A stretch of 64,000 nucleotides of DNA from Riptortus pedestris (taxonomy: Eukaryota > Arthropoda > Insecta > Hemiptera > Alydidae), in assembly GCA_019009955.1 (NCBI GenBank), contig CM032233.1, positions 117,005,001-117,069,000 on the forward strand. The letters run 5' to 3'. Position 1 is the first letter of the stretch. Each line of letters begins with the position of its first letter. The notes under the pieces are model-generated. The model was given only the letters and a program-made list of their open reading frames with translations. It ran no database searches and had not been told where the DNA came from. Position numbers and translations under genes: made by a program. Positions 25,086-36,967 of the stretch are shown here, in pieces.

Positions 25086-26083
25086 CTCGCAGAGGCTGCG
25101 TAAAATAAACAGATTTCCCTAATGAAGTTTTACAATTGATAAATCTACATACTGCTAATACTTAACACTGTGAAAATTAAATGAATAAATACAAACTGTA
25201 TTGAGAAATCTTTTAGTCAATTTTAATAAACGTCTGAATTGTAAACAAAAAGGACTGCCAACCGCTAAGAGCTGAATAGATAGAAATATTCTTAACCGGA
25301 AAGTAAAACAATTATTGAAATATATCTGAATATAACATATTAATTTTATTGGAAACTATTTACCATATATAGTACTGTAATTTATAATGAATCAGAATAA
25401 TTTTTATCTCAATCACTTAAAATTTTGTAGTCTAAGGAATTAAGACGGTGGGGGGGGGGGGTCAACAGAATATATTTGCAAGTATGTCGTATACTAAAAG
25501 TCTCTTGAAAACAGTTTTTGGTATTTAAGCTTCAAATAAAGTGGTTTATTATATAACAGAGTATTGTTTACGTGACATGTGTAGAAGGGGGGAGGGATTA
25601 CTAAGGGCTGGAAACTAAAAAAATACAAATATCTCGGTTAATATTCACGAGAATACATGTACATAACAATATTTATAGTAGACTCAATTTCCAATAAGAT
25701 TGATTTTATACATTTTTTCGATCCGACGAATAGTAACGGAGATATTTCGACTTTTCAAAATTCGTTTAGTCGTTAGCGAACTTGATCTTTAGTTTTGCAT
25801 GAAACGCTTATATATCTAGTTTGATACCAATAAAACAATACCTGCAACCCCTAGAGTGGTAATATATGTTACGGGGAAAGATGGAAATCTGGTGATTGTC
25901 GACATACACCGGTGAGGGTATTTGGTGTATGTCGAAATTCACCAGATTTCGGTCTTTCACGATAACATATATACACAATTTTGAACGGACCTCATTTTCG
26001 TCTCCTCCTAGGTTGGATCGATGGGTATTTGAAGAAATGAGTACGACCCCATTAATAGCTGTTTTCCCTGAATGGAAATCTGC
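25086..26083 (+). mobile_element. HINE, full length, centre replaced by a foldback
   Basis: Starts with a worn 5' end (GCAGAGGCTGCGTAAAATAA, then ACAGATTTCCC), keeps the long-subfamily interior and ends CTGAATGGAAATCTGCTAA. Where sibling copies carry (TA)n, this one has a 110-bp inverted repeat (25863-25972). Confidence 0.85.
25863..25972. repeat. Inverted repeat, arms about 48 bp
   Basis: The inner arms, GAAATCTGGTGATTGTCGAC plus ATACACC (25884-25910) and the reverse complement at 25924-25950, match at 25 of 27 positions around a 13-nt loop. Weaker pairing extends to 25863 and 25972 (ATATGTTA / TAACATAT). It could be a MITE-like insertion into the TA tract or a cruciform-derived palindrome. 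Confidence 0.9.
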
Positions 26084-26542
26084 TAATTCAGTGAAAATCA
26101 ATTTTTTATGATATGGTAGATATTTTCCACATCCCACAATTTTTTTATCCCTTGTTTACACAAGTTATTAAAATTATTTATTCCTTCTTATATAAATAAA
26201 ATATTAACATAATTAAAATTCGACCTAGTTTTCAAATTGGAACCCAGAAATAGCTCTGGAAAAATGTTAGCCACTTGGCCGCAATTCAGGTCGATATAAT
26301 TGATGTAGGTAAAATGCTATTCCCAAGTCTCTTACTTTAGCAGGTTTTGTTTAGAAAAAGAGTTATTGAGCCTGCTTATTTGACAAAATTACAGAAACTG
26401 TCTTCAAATTTTCGAGAGTTAAGTATATAGTAAGCGTGAAAGCATTGTTAAAAACCACTTTTATGGATAATAACAATTAATGAATTAAAATGAGCAGAAT
26501 AACAGGCAACAGCTACTGGGGAAATGGCTAGGAGTGGAAAAT

Positions 26543-26971
26543 GTCAGTCACGCAGGGGCTGCGTTAACTAAACAGATTTCCCTCTTGCGCCCCGTATTTG
26601 CATTTATCTCAAGACGTAAAAGTTCAATGAGAACAATATTTGTTATTTAGGCTTCAAATAAAGTGCTTCGTAATATAACAGCTTATTGTTAATATGGCTT
26701 GAGTAGGAGTGGGGGAGGGGGAGGTTACTAAGTCCGAAAACTAAAAAATGCAAATATCTCTGTTAATATTAAAAAAAAAAAATGTAAATAGCAGCATTTA
26801 TAGAACATTATACTTGAAATAAGATATGTTCTATACAATTTTTCGATCCGACGCATAATAACGGAGATATTAAGAATTTTCGAAATTTCTCTCCTTTAAA
26901 CCCCTCCTCCCTCCAGTCCGATTTCAGCCGTTAACATACTTGATCTTTCTTTTTACATACACATGTAACAG

Positions 26972-27025
<54 letters not shown>

Positions 27026-27144
27026 GAACAGGCCTCGTTTTCGTCATTTACTAGGTAGGATCGAGGGGCATTTAAAGAAATGTTTCGAAAATAGCGTCAT
27101 GAGTACAACCTCAATAGCTAATTTCCCTTAAGGGAAATCAGCTA
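26543..27144 (+). mobile_element. HINE, both ends present, short
   Basis: From GTCAGTCACGCAGGGGCTGC to CCCTTAAGGGAAATCAGCTAA. (TA)n at 26977-27019. The 3' terminus reads CAGCTAA instead of the usual CTGCTAA, so the hairpin is extended by two pairs. The interior 5' of the CAATGAGAACAATATTTG block is deleted. Confidence 0.9.
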
Positions 27145-27603
27145 AAAAAAAAAAAAGGCATTATAAAGGAAATAAATGTTGATGTTTGTTTTGTCAGCAG
27201 AGCGGATGTTCTCTAGAAGTAACTGAAGACGAAGTGCGATGTAAAAGCAACAGTTCAATGTTTTATATATCAGTTAATCTGTTGTTGGTTCAATTATAAT
27301 TTCTATGTTGTCAGCTAAGATTCATATTCTCTTTTAATAATGCTGTTTCATTCATTTAAAATACATCCTTCTCCTTTTAAGTGATTTTTGTTGGTCTCAT
27401 ATTTCCATTATTTTATCTTTTTGTTCTTAAAGTTTATTTTATATCAAAAGTACTTAATAGAATTTTTTAAGCAATTGTGCTAGGTGCTAGAGCACACTAT
27501 TACACCTGCGTCTCTGTATACCTGTCATTATAATTGCAGAGTAATATGGTTTGAGTGATGAAACCGAAATATATTCCCATAATAGCCAGATTCCTACAAC
27601 CGC

Positions 27604-27636
27604 CAGTTTCGCAGCTCCTGCGTGACCGACTTTTTC
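27604..27636 (-). mobile_element. Isolated HINE 5' tip
   Basis: GTTTCGCAGCTCCTGCGTGA, then CCGACTTTTT: only the terminal hairpin and flanking Ts are recognisable. Confidence 0.6.
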
Positions 27637-27953
27637 CAATTTAAATAACATACATATAGACAGAAATCGTCATGAAAAAGTATAGTTCCTCTTCCATTGT
27701 GATTCATTCTGAACAGGTAAAAGATAGCTGTTCTAGTTACACCACTGGTTAAACAAATGTAATCAGTGACACCAGTCATGCCCTACCAAACTGTGTATAT
27801 GTATTACCATTCATGGGTACAGTCTGGATAGAAACTGTTCAATCATGCACCTTAGTGTTACCATGAAGCCATATTGATGCTACTAAAAACTAAGCAAGAA
27901 TTATTTCCATGTTTAAATTCACATGATAGTATAAAGCGCAATTGCTCATGTTT

Positions 27954-28081
27954 TAGCAGATTTCCCTTAATTGGAATCAGCTAATGAGGTTGTACTCATG
28001 ACGCGATTTTCAAAATATTTCTTCCAATGTACATTGATTCTACCTAGTAGATGACGACAATGAGGTCGGTTAAAATTTATA

Positions 28082-28127
<46 letters not shown>

Positions 28128-28531
28128 GGCGTGTGTGTGAATCTTACAGCTCCAGCGGTCGCAATTATTGTTTTATCGTTACCAAACTCGATATATAAGA
28201 GTTTCATGGAAAACTAAAGATCAACTTCGTTAACGGCTGTAATCTGACTGTGGGAAGAGTGTAGGAATATCGAAAAATCTGAATATCTTCATTATCATAC
28301 TTCGGATCGAAAAAGTGTATAGATCTAATGTTATTAGAAATATAATGTACTACAATAGTTGTTATATGAATAATTTCTCCATCATGAATATTAAAGAAGA
28401 TATTTGGATTTTTTTTTTATTTCAGCCTTCCGTAAATCCCCACTCCTACCCAATGCAGAATAGTAACACTCTCTTATATAATGTATCACTTTATTCTAAG
28501 CCAAACTACCAAATATTTTTCTCATTGGATT
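27954..28531 (-). mobile_element. HINE (outer member of a dimer), 5' end missing
   Basis: Starts TTTTAGCAGATTTCCCTTAA (3' terminus, one arm mutated) and carries (TA)n at 28079-28122 with GTGTGTG. It runs to ATTTTTCTCATTGGATTTT, where the next copy's 3' end starts. It matches 42143-42730 (opposite strand) over its whole length, including private changes such as GAAGATATTTGGATTTTTTT. Confidence 0.9.
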
Positions 28532-28653
28532 TTAGGAGATTTCCCTTAAAGGAAATCAGCTATTGAGGTCGTACTCATGACGCGAGTTTTGACAAATTTC
28601 CTCAAATGCCCATCGATCCTACCCAGGAGATGACGAAAATGAGGTCCGTTCAA

Positions 28654-28707
<54 letters not shown>

Positions 28708-29145
28708 CTGTTACCGCTCTAGCGGTCGCAATTTTTGTTTGATCGTTACCAAACTCGATATTTAGTCGTTTTATGTAAAAAGAAAGATCAAGTTCGTTAA
28801 CGGCTGAAATCGGACTAGTGGGGGGGGGTTTAGAGGCAAGGATTTTCGAAAATTCAAAATATCTCCGTTACTATACGCCGGATCGAAAAATTGTACAGAA
28901 TCAATCTTATTGCAAATTAAATTTACTATAAATATTGTTATACACATTTATTCCCTATCTTGAATATTAACCGAGATATTTGCATTTTTATGACATTTGG
29001 GCCGATAACGGATTTTTGAATTTCCCGCGAAAAGCTAGTTCGGCCCTTTGCCGTCACCGTTTGGCTCTCCTATGGAGATTTCTCTACTGTATAACTTCAC
29101 GTGGGAAATCTGCTTAGTTTACGCAGCCCCTGCGTGACCGACTTT
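28532..29145 (-). mobile_element. HINE (inner member of a dimer), both ends present
   Basis: Starts AGGAGATTTCCCTTAAAGGA: the terminal CTGCTAAAA is CTCCTAAAA here, a damaged terminator. (TA)n at 28661-28702. G-tract at 28820. Short-subfamily 5' block (CCGCGAAAAGCTAGTTCGG) and a good 5' end, GCAGCCCCTGCGTGACCGAC plus Ts. Confidence 0.92.
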
Positions 29146-29300
29146 TTGTTGTAGCAATAATTACACTCGAGCATAAATATTCTGTGATATCTCTTAACTG
29201 GCAATCGCTTTCGATGCCGGGGTTCCTTTTTCAAGCTTATCATATTCTGTACAATAAGTGAAGATATCAGCCATGAACTAGATATTTTACTGTATTATTT

Positions 29301-29519
29301 GGGGCTCAGGTAAACATGTGTTTTAAGCGTTGTCTTTAATCTCACATGGTAAACCTAGAGTGGCGAGTGCAATTCCCGCCTGAGCAACTGGAATCTATTT
29401 AGTGGCGGAATTCATTAAACAAAATCCTTAGTCCCACCCTGGCTAGAAAAGGGTGTTAACCTGTAGATAACCCGTCCCAATTAGCCTTAGTTGCAAAAAG
29501 TTGACGTTAATAAATAATG
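29301..29519 (+). mobile_element. tRNA-derived SINE
   Basis: GGGGCTCAGGTAAACATGTG head, B-box GCGAGTGCAATTCCCGCC (altered), body CCACCCTGGCTAGAAAAGGG, tail GACGTTAATAAATAATG. Flanked by the imperfect direct repeat TACTGTATTATTT / TACAGTATTACTT. Confidence 0.85.
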
Positions 29520-29787
29520 TAATACAGTATTACTTAAATATTCGACAATATACAGAACATAACGTATACAAGGAATTGGTTACACGTAAATATTTTGAGG
29601 CAACATAACCCTCTTGCAGACGTGTCGCTAGAACAGCTCGCTGTAACTGTTTAGTACGGAACCATGGCGAGCTTGGCCTTCCAGCTATACACCAAGTACT
29701 GAGCCACCCTGTTCCCCAGTAATTATGCTTTCTTTGTTTATATATTTATTTCTTGGTGGAATAATTGTATTCGTTTCATAATTGAAA

Positions 29788-30631
29788 AAGTCCGACAAGC
29801 AGGGGCTGCGTAAACTAATCAGAATTCCCACGTGCTTTGTATGAAACACAAGTGATATCTCACCACATATTCTTACTGAAGTAAGATCATAAAATTAAAC
29901 CATAAATTACGAATTACTCGCTTAATACTTGAGTTACAAAAAAATATGTAGGGCAGTAATTGTAGAGCATCGATATTTTAAAAAGATTGATTCTATAATA
30001 TTTTTCGATTTGACTCATAATAACGGAGATATTTTGAATTTTCGACTTCCCCTCTAAACCGCCCCCCCCCCACATTCCGCCATGCGATTTCCGCCAATAT
30101 CAGATATAAACTTTAGTGTTTACTGAATCAGTTAAATGGCATCGAGTATGGTATAGATCAAATAATCATTTTCAAGAAGGTAAAATCTTATGACGTCATC
30201 GTGCAAAGAATTCGTATGAATTTTCCATAATAAGGATCTCATGTAAACAATATTTGGTGTTTAAGCTTAGAATAAAGAGGTCCATGTTATAACAGCTTAG
30301 CCTTAATATGAGATGAGTAGGGGTGGGGGTTTACTAATGACTGAAAACTAAAAAAAATACAAATATCTCGGTTAATATTCATACCAGAAAACATATGTAT
30401 ATAGAAACATTTATAGGTAATTATATTTGCAATAAGATTGGTTTTATACACTAATTCGATGCCTTATAATAACGGAGATATTTAGAATTTTCAAAATTGT
30501 CCTCTTCTAAATCCCTTCTTCCACTGGTTCTATTTCAGCCGTTAACGAACTTGATCTTTTTTTTCATACATAAAACGGTTATATATCAAGTTTGGTAACG
30601 TTAACACAAAAATTGCGAATGCTAGAGCGGT

Positions 30632-30709
<78 letters not shown>

Positions 30710-30796
30710 GGACCGATGAACATTCGAAGAAATTTTTGGAAAATCGCGTCATGAGTATAACCTCAATAGCTAATTTCCCTTAAGAGAAATCTGCTA
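29788..30796 (+). mobile_element. HINE, long composite copy
   Basis: 5' end AAGTCCGACAAGCAGGGGCT, 3' end TTAAGAGAAATCTGCTAA. Between them are two successive interior modules (29870-30220 and 30230-30620). Each has its own AATAACGGAGATATTT landmark and C-rich tract, so this is a fusion of two elements or an internal duplication. (TA)n(CA)n at 30638-30710. Confidence 0.85.
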
Positions 30797-31426
30797 ATAA
30801 TAAAATTTAAAAAAAATAATCACAAGGGAACAGGCATTGGTGGCAATTCCAGAAGATACCTGGAAGGGGAGGCTCCGGAAAAGACAGTTATATGTCCCTG
30901 AATAGTAACACTTCAATCTGGGAGAGATCCCTGGGGATGATAGAAGTATGTTTATCGAAACATCGGCAAGAAACGTTATCTCACGACCAATACCCAATGA
31001 CTAAGATTTTAATATCGACATTAAGTGGGTGGAAGTGTACGAGAGTTTATTGAACTGTTAGAAGAGGTTTATTTAATGTCCTTGGAGTGTGAGTTTCTGG
31101 TCGCTGAGAAAGAGGTAAGGGGCAGAGGGGAAGGAAGGAAGAAGCGGTAACGATGACAACGGGAGCCCCCTCCCCCCACATTACCCAGCCCCCAAACCCT
31201 TATTGACCGTTACCCATTGTTAGGACCCTCTCACCCACGCCTAAGGTCTTTTACACTTACACTGTCTTCCCTAGTCCCCTACCTCCTAGTTCTACCCCTA
31301 TCTCAGGACCGGTTCTTCCCTGTGCATACTCTTTATATGTTTGATATCATTAGAGAGAGGGATCTCGGTATTCCTCGTTTTATTGGCTTATTGTAATTTC
31401 TGGGGCTTGTAATTGGATTCGTAATC
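30797..31426. other. No gene recognised; C-rich patches
   Basis: Contains purine-rich (31095-31150) and pyrimidine-rich (31160-31310) stretches. It could be partly 5' sequence of the LINE that follows, but no protein match is visible. Confidence 0.4.
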
Positions 31427-31960
31427 ATGATCATTTACGTTGCCGGGCGGTTAACACGACGCACAAACCCTGATAAACTTGAAGAACCTGTAATGAGACG
31501 TCTCCAGTTGACTGACAGGCTCCATCAGGTGCAGAGGACCTATCGTAACCATTTTTTGGACGTACCTCACCAAGAATCTTTCACTCAAATAAGAAAACTC
31601 GTAATTAATGACTGGAATAATTTATGGTATAACACTGATAGTAAACTTAGAGAAATCAAATCAAACACGCTCAACTGGACTTCAAGTAATAGACACTCTA
31701 GAAGAGAAGACATTGTAATTACACGCCTACGCACAGAGCACACTAGACTAACACATTCATATCTAATGAGCAGACAAGATGAACCTGTATGTCGCTACTG
31801 CAACAGAACGCTGACTGTAAAACACATACTAACTGACTGCACACAAGTGAAAACGTAGCCATGGCCCACAAATGTATGCGAACTACTGGCCGGCAGTAGC
31901 CAATTTATAGATGATGTTTTTAAGTATTTAAGAAATAATGGATTATTTGATGAAATATAA
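31427..31960 (+). pseudogene. Jockey-like LINE ORF2 C-terminal part, one nonsense codon
   Basis: In one frame: GRLTRRTNPDKLEEP, WNNLWYNTDSKLREIK, RREDIVITRLRTEHTRLTHS plus YLM, a zinc knuckle CRYCNRTLTVKHILTDC, then TAG at 31856-31858. The same frame then continues to SSQFIDDVFKYLRNNGLFDE plus I and a true-looking TAA at 31958-31960. This is the region after RNase H in Jockey/I-type LINEs, whose full ORF2 is usually 900-1200 residues (family knowledge). RT and endonuclease are absent, so it is a 5'-truncated, dead copy. It is the least decayed LINE piece here, with CCHC spacing intact (C..C....KH.....C). Confidence 0.85.
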
Positions 31961-32372
31961 AAGCTATTATCTACAATTATGAAAGTTATATATAGCAAGC
32001 ACTGTGGAAAATAAGTTTTGCCTTCTTCCAGTTTAACTATTTATAGTTTTTTTTGTTTGTTTTATTTTTATTTTGTTTTTTTCTTTTTGTTGTAAATATA
32101 GTAACAATTTATATTTAGTTTTGTCCACTCTATTTATTTTATACATTTGTAAATGTTAGCTGTGTAAAAATTTTAATATTTATTTAATTTTGTGAAATTA
32201 TATTTAAGCATGTTAAAAATCGCTATTGTAGCGGTATGATTCTATTTATTTTGTACATTTGTAACATTTAGCATTGTAAAATTTTTAATGTTTATCTAAT
32301 TTTGTAAAATTATATTCAAATATGTCAAAAGATGAATCGTTATTGTAGAGGCATCTCAAATAAATAATAATA
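31961..32372 (+). mobile_element. 3' untranslated region and tail of the LINE
   Basis: T-rich UTR containing an internal duplication of about 125 bp (32100-32220 and 32240-32350 both run from TATTTATTTTATACATTTGT-like sequence to ATTGTAG.GG). Ends CATCTCAAATAAATAATAAT. The same terminus occurs inverted at 12597-12742. Confidence 0.8.
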
Positions 32373-32375
32373 ATA

Positions 32376-32600
32376 TCCTAACCAAAAGTAGAAAGCTTCA
32401 AATACCTCGAAGCTAAAATTACGTCTCATGCTAAGAGCTTACAATTGGTGGAAATGTGGCTAGAAGCAACCCAACCGGCTCCCTAAACAAGATAATCAAT
32501 GCTAGGACCAAAGATGAGTTGGGTTGACAGAGTGAAGAACCACGTCGTGGGCTGGAAAGTCATTGCCCATGTTAGACAGATATCGAAGAATCTTAAACGA
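32376..32600 (+). pseudogene. LINE ORF2 remnant, RTE/CR1-like post-RT region
   Basis: In frame: KVESFKYLEAKITSHAKS, then WLEATQ, two stops, MSWVDRVKNHVVGWKVIAHV plus RQISKNLKR. Compare V..FKYLG..IT.DG.....E...R...A, then VDRV.NE.V..R (common in RTE/CR1/Jockey post-RT segments). Heavily decayed. Confidence 0.55.
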
Positions 32601-33029
32601 ATGAACGAATTTAGCCATTATCATAAAGAGTAAAGTGAAAATAATAGTTTAACAAATGAATATCACAAATTTTTAAATGACTATACTTTTTTCATTATAT
32701 AACTGACATCAATCATCTAAGCAATTCGAAGCTTGAACCGAGTCATACACGTTTCCATGACCATAAATTCAGAAATCAGAAAACATGCAATGTCCCAGCG
32801 CAAACTGTGCAGTCTGTGTCTTGAAGGAACCATAGCTCCTTAAGTGCAGGATATTATTATGTCTCCAAATCATTCTGACCTGGCAATAAAAGTGAAAATG
32901 AGTGAGCACAACGCGACGGAAATAAATCTGATTAGACCTAATACCACTTCTAAAATTATACATATATACAATTTGACCTGAAGCATAGATTAGAAAATAC
33001 GAGGTTTCAGAATAAAACATTGAAATTGT

Positions 33030-33116
33030 TTTTTTAAGAGAAATCTGCTTTTGAGATTGGACTGAAGACGCATTATCGAAACATTTCTTCAAAAGTTTAT
33101 CGATCCTACCCAGGAG

Positions 33117-33172
<56 letters not shown>

Positions 33173-33350
33173 CATAACGTAATTTTCCTTTTATCGTTAC
33201 CAAAATCGATATTTAATTATTTCATATAAAACTAAAGAAGGAGTCCGTTCATGGCAGACATTGGATGGGGTGAGGGAGTCAGAGGGTGTGAAAATCTTAA
33301 ATTCAAAATATCTCGGTTATTATGAGGCAGATAAAAAAATGTACCAAAAA
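33030..33350 (-). mobile_element. HINE 3' half, diverged
   Basis: TTAAGAGAAATCTGCTTTTG start, ATCGATCCTACCCAGGAGAT, (TA)n at 33118-33170, TCGTTACCAAAATCGATATT, then a weak G-tract at 33266-33290. No 5' end. Confidence 0.75.
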
Positions 33351-33681
33351 AAGTGATTGCTGATAAAAAGGCTATTTATTTACACTCCATAAAACGTTTT
33401 CCTGATCAGAATATAACAAAATTTTAAATCGTATCAAAATAACGGAACACTTTTAAATCTCCAATAATAAATTTCATTTATTTCATTAGTGGGTCATGAT
33501 AAATCGTTATGCTTGCAGCACCACCAGTTCTGCCGTTTCAAGTATTTTTACTAACAATTTTATTTACTTATATACATTTTCATTGATTGCTAAGTTCTTT
33601 GACTATTATTTTATATAAGAAATCATCTATGCTATGTACAGTCCCAACAGATCATACAACCTTAGATAATGACGGAGATGG

Positions 33682-33905
33682 TTTATTATTATTTATTAAC
33701 GTCCACTTTTTGCAACTCAGGCTAATTGGGACGGGTTATCTACAGGTTACCACCCTCTTCTAGCCAGGGTGGGAATTAGGATGTAATTTAATGAATTTCG
33801 TCACTGAATAATTTCCTTTGCCCAGGCATGATTTGAACTCGCCACTCTAGGTTTACCATGTGAGATTATGGTCAACGCTTTAACTCACATGGCTACACTG
33901 AGCCC
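33682..33905 (-). mobile_element. tRNA-derived SINE
   Basis: Inverted copy: TTATTATTATTTATTAACGT tail first, CACCCTCTTCTAGCCAGGG, inverted B-box TTTGAACTCGCCACTC, A-box region CACATGGCTACACTG, end GAGCCC. Close to full length. Confidence 0.88.
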
Positions 33906-35380
33906 TTACATCTTTCCTTTTTATATATTGTTAACTACTCTGTCTTCTCAAGTTACAAAATTAATGACTCAAAAATGTTTGATGACGTGGTGATTCATAC
34001 GCAATGAACTTGTAATATAGTCAATGAAACTGTTATTCTCCTCAAGTTAAGGAGATTCAAATTCTGTCGTAATATCTAAGGTTTATGCTGAAGTAGTTGA
34101 CAAGAGCGTATCGAGCACCCCTAAAAACAAGTGAGTTATGGTTCTTTCGGTGAAATTAGGGCTCTATAATGGACACCATTGATTCCTAGACTTTAATTGC
34201 GTGATTAATCGGAGATTCAGTTTAGAGCCGAAATCCAGTTGGGATTTGCTGTGCTTCCTCTCCAATTCCTCAGGAACTGGGCAAATGAACATTTCGGCAG
34301 GGGCTAGGTCATTATTCGAAATATACCGCCGATCTGGTCTGGAGCTGCAATTATTGGACTAACTTGATAACGGTCAGTTCGGAAATAGTATTTCCCCAGC
34401 TGCCTCTGGCAGGCCTGAGGTTAGCGCTCCACGCCCCTCAGTTTTGACTCTCATCTCACTCGTTTTCTATTTATCTCCCTCCATGTATCTTTCGATGGCC
34501 TCTTTTACTGCTTTCAACAGGCAGATTTGTCATTTTTAGTATTTTCCACGAGGGTGAAATGGGATTGTTGTGTAAATGGGCTAAATGAGTAATGAATTGA
34601 AAAAGAAAAAAAAACAGGCATCATTTCTCTTCTATATGGGTTCTAGTAAGACTTCAACTGATCCCTTGAATCCATCAGAAATATGGAGAGGGGAATGATC
34701 ATCTATAAGGTACTAAAGTAGCTGTCCTCTCAGCAGTAATATAACGTCCATAATACAATTCGAAAACTAATCGAAACTGTATTTAAATAAATATTTATAA
34801 CTGTATTTAAATATTATATAAATATATAACTGCCCATACATTCATCTAAACAAGTTCAGTTCATTACATCTATCTTGTAGATATTTTGAATTTAACTATA
34901 ATAATATGTACCAACCTTTTACAGAAGATAGTTTACATAGTGGGCTCAAAGTATTAGGTTTTTTTTCCATTCCTTCAGGAAAATTTCCTAATACACAATC
35001 TAAACGGGAAATATACTTATTAAAATGGATATTGAGCTTACCAACAATACATTGTTTTAGAAAGATTTCTAAAGCCATTGCTGCAAGATGAATTTAGATA
35101 TGAAAAAAAATATGAATTCTAATAAAACAAATTAAAAACGACAAAATGTGTGTAGAAGGGAAACTGACCAAAGTTACAATTGTTCCTTGCCACCAAACGA
35201 ATTTTTCACGACACAAAAAACTGCAATAATGGTAACCACAAAACTATTTACTTGGGTGGTTTTTCTCTTCATATAAATCAAATTTTGTTATTTTGATGCG
35301 ACTGATGGGACTTCTTGCAAGTTAGTGACATTTGCCCGAATAGGAATGATACACACACACACACACACACACTCAAACAA
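33906..35380. other. No gene recognised
   Basis: Includes a GC-richer segment at 34220-34470 and AT-rich DNA. A (CA)n tract lies at 35350-35371. A short open frame at 34906-35091 overlaps an antisense one of equal length and is unsupported. Confidence 0.4.
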
Positions 35381-35739
35381 ACAGGGTGACCTAACTTCCC
35401 GAGCCACCCCTTTTAAAATCTCCTATTATTTTAATACAAAGCTGAGACTTGGTGTGCAATAATTGTGAAGGATTCTTTCAGTCCATTTTCAACTTCGCAA
35501 CTTTCTCCAGTACGTCTCCAGCGACCATAACTTTGGAATTTCCAATGGAATACCATACTTTTTATGACGGATTATTGTAGGAGATCAAATTCTAAAACGA
35601 ATTTATTTGAGTGAATTTTTTAGCAGATTTCCCTTAACGGAAATCAGCTATTGAGGTCGTACTTATGACGCGATTTTCGAAAATTTTCTTCAAATGTCCA
35701 TCGATCCTACCCAGGAGATGACGAAAATGAGGTCCGTTC

Positions 35740-35781
<42 letters not shown>

Positions 35782-36792
35782 GTTAACGCTCTAGCGGTCG
35801 CAATCTTTGTTTGATCGTTACGAAACTCGATATTTAACCGTTTTATGTAAAAAGACAGATCAAGTGCGTTAATGGCTGAAATCGGACCAGAGGGAGGGGG
35901 GTTTAGAGGGGGGATTTTCGAAAATTCAAAATATCTCCGTTATTATGCATCGGATCGAAAAATTGTATAGAACAAATCGTATTGAAAATTAAATTTACTA
36001 TAAATATTGTTATATACATTTATTCTCTATCTTGAATATTAACCGAGATATTTGCATTTTTATGAAGTCGGCCATCTTCGTCATTTCTCGGCTCAGGCGG
36101 AAGCTTCTTCTAACCTGTTGTTTTTAACCTTACCTTACCTTCGTTACTTTGTGAGATTTATGCAAATACGTTCTGTTCATCCGCCCCCCCCCTTCTTTAG
36201 TTCTTGGACTACTAAAATTTGAGTTATTAAAATATAAATTATTCTTACAATTCAGAAGCCGTTTCATTTGGGAATTTATTTTAATTAACTGAAAGATTTC
36301 TCATTATCTAATCACGGTGGTATTGTGTTACCAGTGTGCAGATTTCTCTATTGTAAAACTTCACATGGGAAATCTGCTTAGTTTACGCAGCCCCTGCGTG
36401 ACGGACTTTTTTTTATTTGACGCATCCTTTAGCAGTAAAATGCAGAAATCGTTATTTCAGAAACGGCACATTTTATTGAAGAATGCTGCGACATAAAAGT
36501 AGGACAACAACTGTAACAAAAAAAATTATCTTTGAAACAATTCGACGGGCAAATGGATGGATTCTGAAAAAATAATATCAATAATAATAAAAATAGTATG
36601 TAAAACAAATTAACGCAAATGTATTCTTGGGCCAAACAAAAAAAAAATACTTGAAAATCATCAACATAACAAAAACGTTCTTAGAACTCATTTATTTTAA
36701 TCTAGACGCATAGTAGTTTGCCAAGTCTCAGCTTTGTATTAAAATAATTGGAGATTTTAATAGGGGTGGCACGAGAAGTTGGGACACCCTGT
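35381..36792. mobile_element. DNA transposon with 72-bp TIRs, host of a nested HINE
   Basis: The left end 35381-35452 (ACAGGGTGACCTAACTTCCC and on) and the right end 36721-36792 are inverted repeats at about 90% identity by eye over 72 bp. Both end in ACAGGGTG and share TTTTAATACAAAGCTGAGAC. Outside the HINE (35617-36409) only about 620 bp is its own sequence. No transposase frame is visible in it, so it is non-autonomous. Superfamily not assigned; the flanking CA and TA repeats obscure any target duplication. Confidence 0.85.
35617..36409 (-). mobile_element. HINE, full length, nested
   Basis: TTTTAGCAGATTTCCCTTAA to GCAGCCCCTGCGTGACGGAC. Short (TA)n at 35746-35779. CTCTAGCGGTCGC palindrome. 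G-tract at 35891-35912. About 790 bp. Inserted between T residues (GTGAATT before, TTTATTTG after) inside the TIR element. Confidence 0.93.
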
Positions 36793-36827
36793 ATATCTGT
36801 GTGGATGTAGTGCATTAAAATGGACAT

Positions 36828-36935
36828 TTTTTATCCAGATTTTCGCTAAAGGGTAAATTAACTACTGCAGACGTGCCCATGACTCGATTTTGATGAATCA
36901 CTCCAATTCCACAAGTCCTATGTAGTAAATGCGGG
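36828..36935 (-). mobile_element. HINE 3' end remnant, very diverged
   Basis: TTTTATCCAGATTTTCGCTA, GTGCCCATGACTCGATTTTG and ACAAGTCCTATGTAGTAAAT follow the HINE 3' order but with many changes. Confidence 0.5.
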
Positions 36936-36967
36936 ACACACACACGTGCGTGTGAGTTTGTCGTTTG

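Noticed and set aside
25808..26137. 109-codon minus frame and 71-codon plus frame
   Set aside because: Both run through HINE sequence and its palindrome; the same landmarks are non-coding and out of frame in sibling copies.
28315..28566. 83-codon frame conserved at 42106-42357
   Set aside because: Conservation comes from the duplicated HINE dimer; the frame crosses two element boundaries and is antisense to element landmarks, so it is not a gene.
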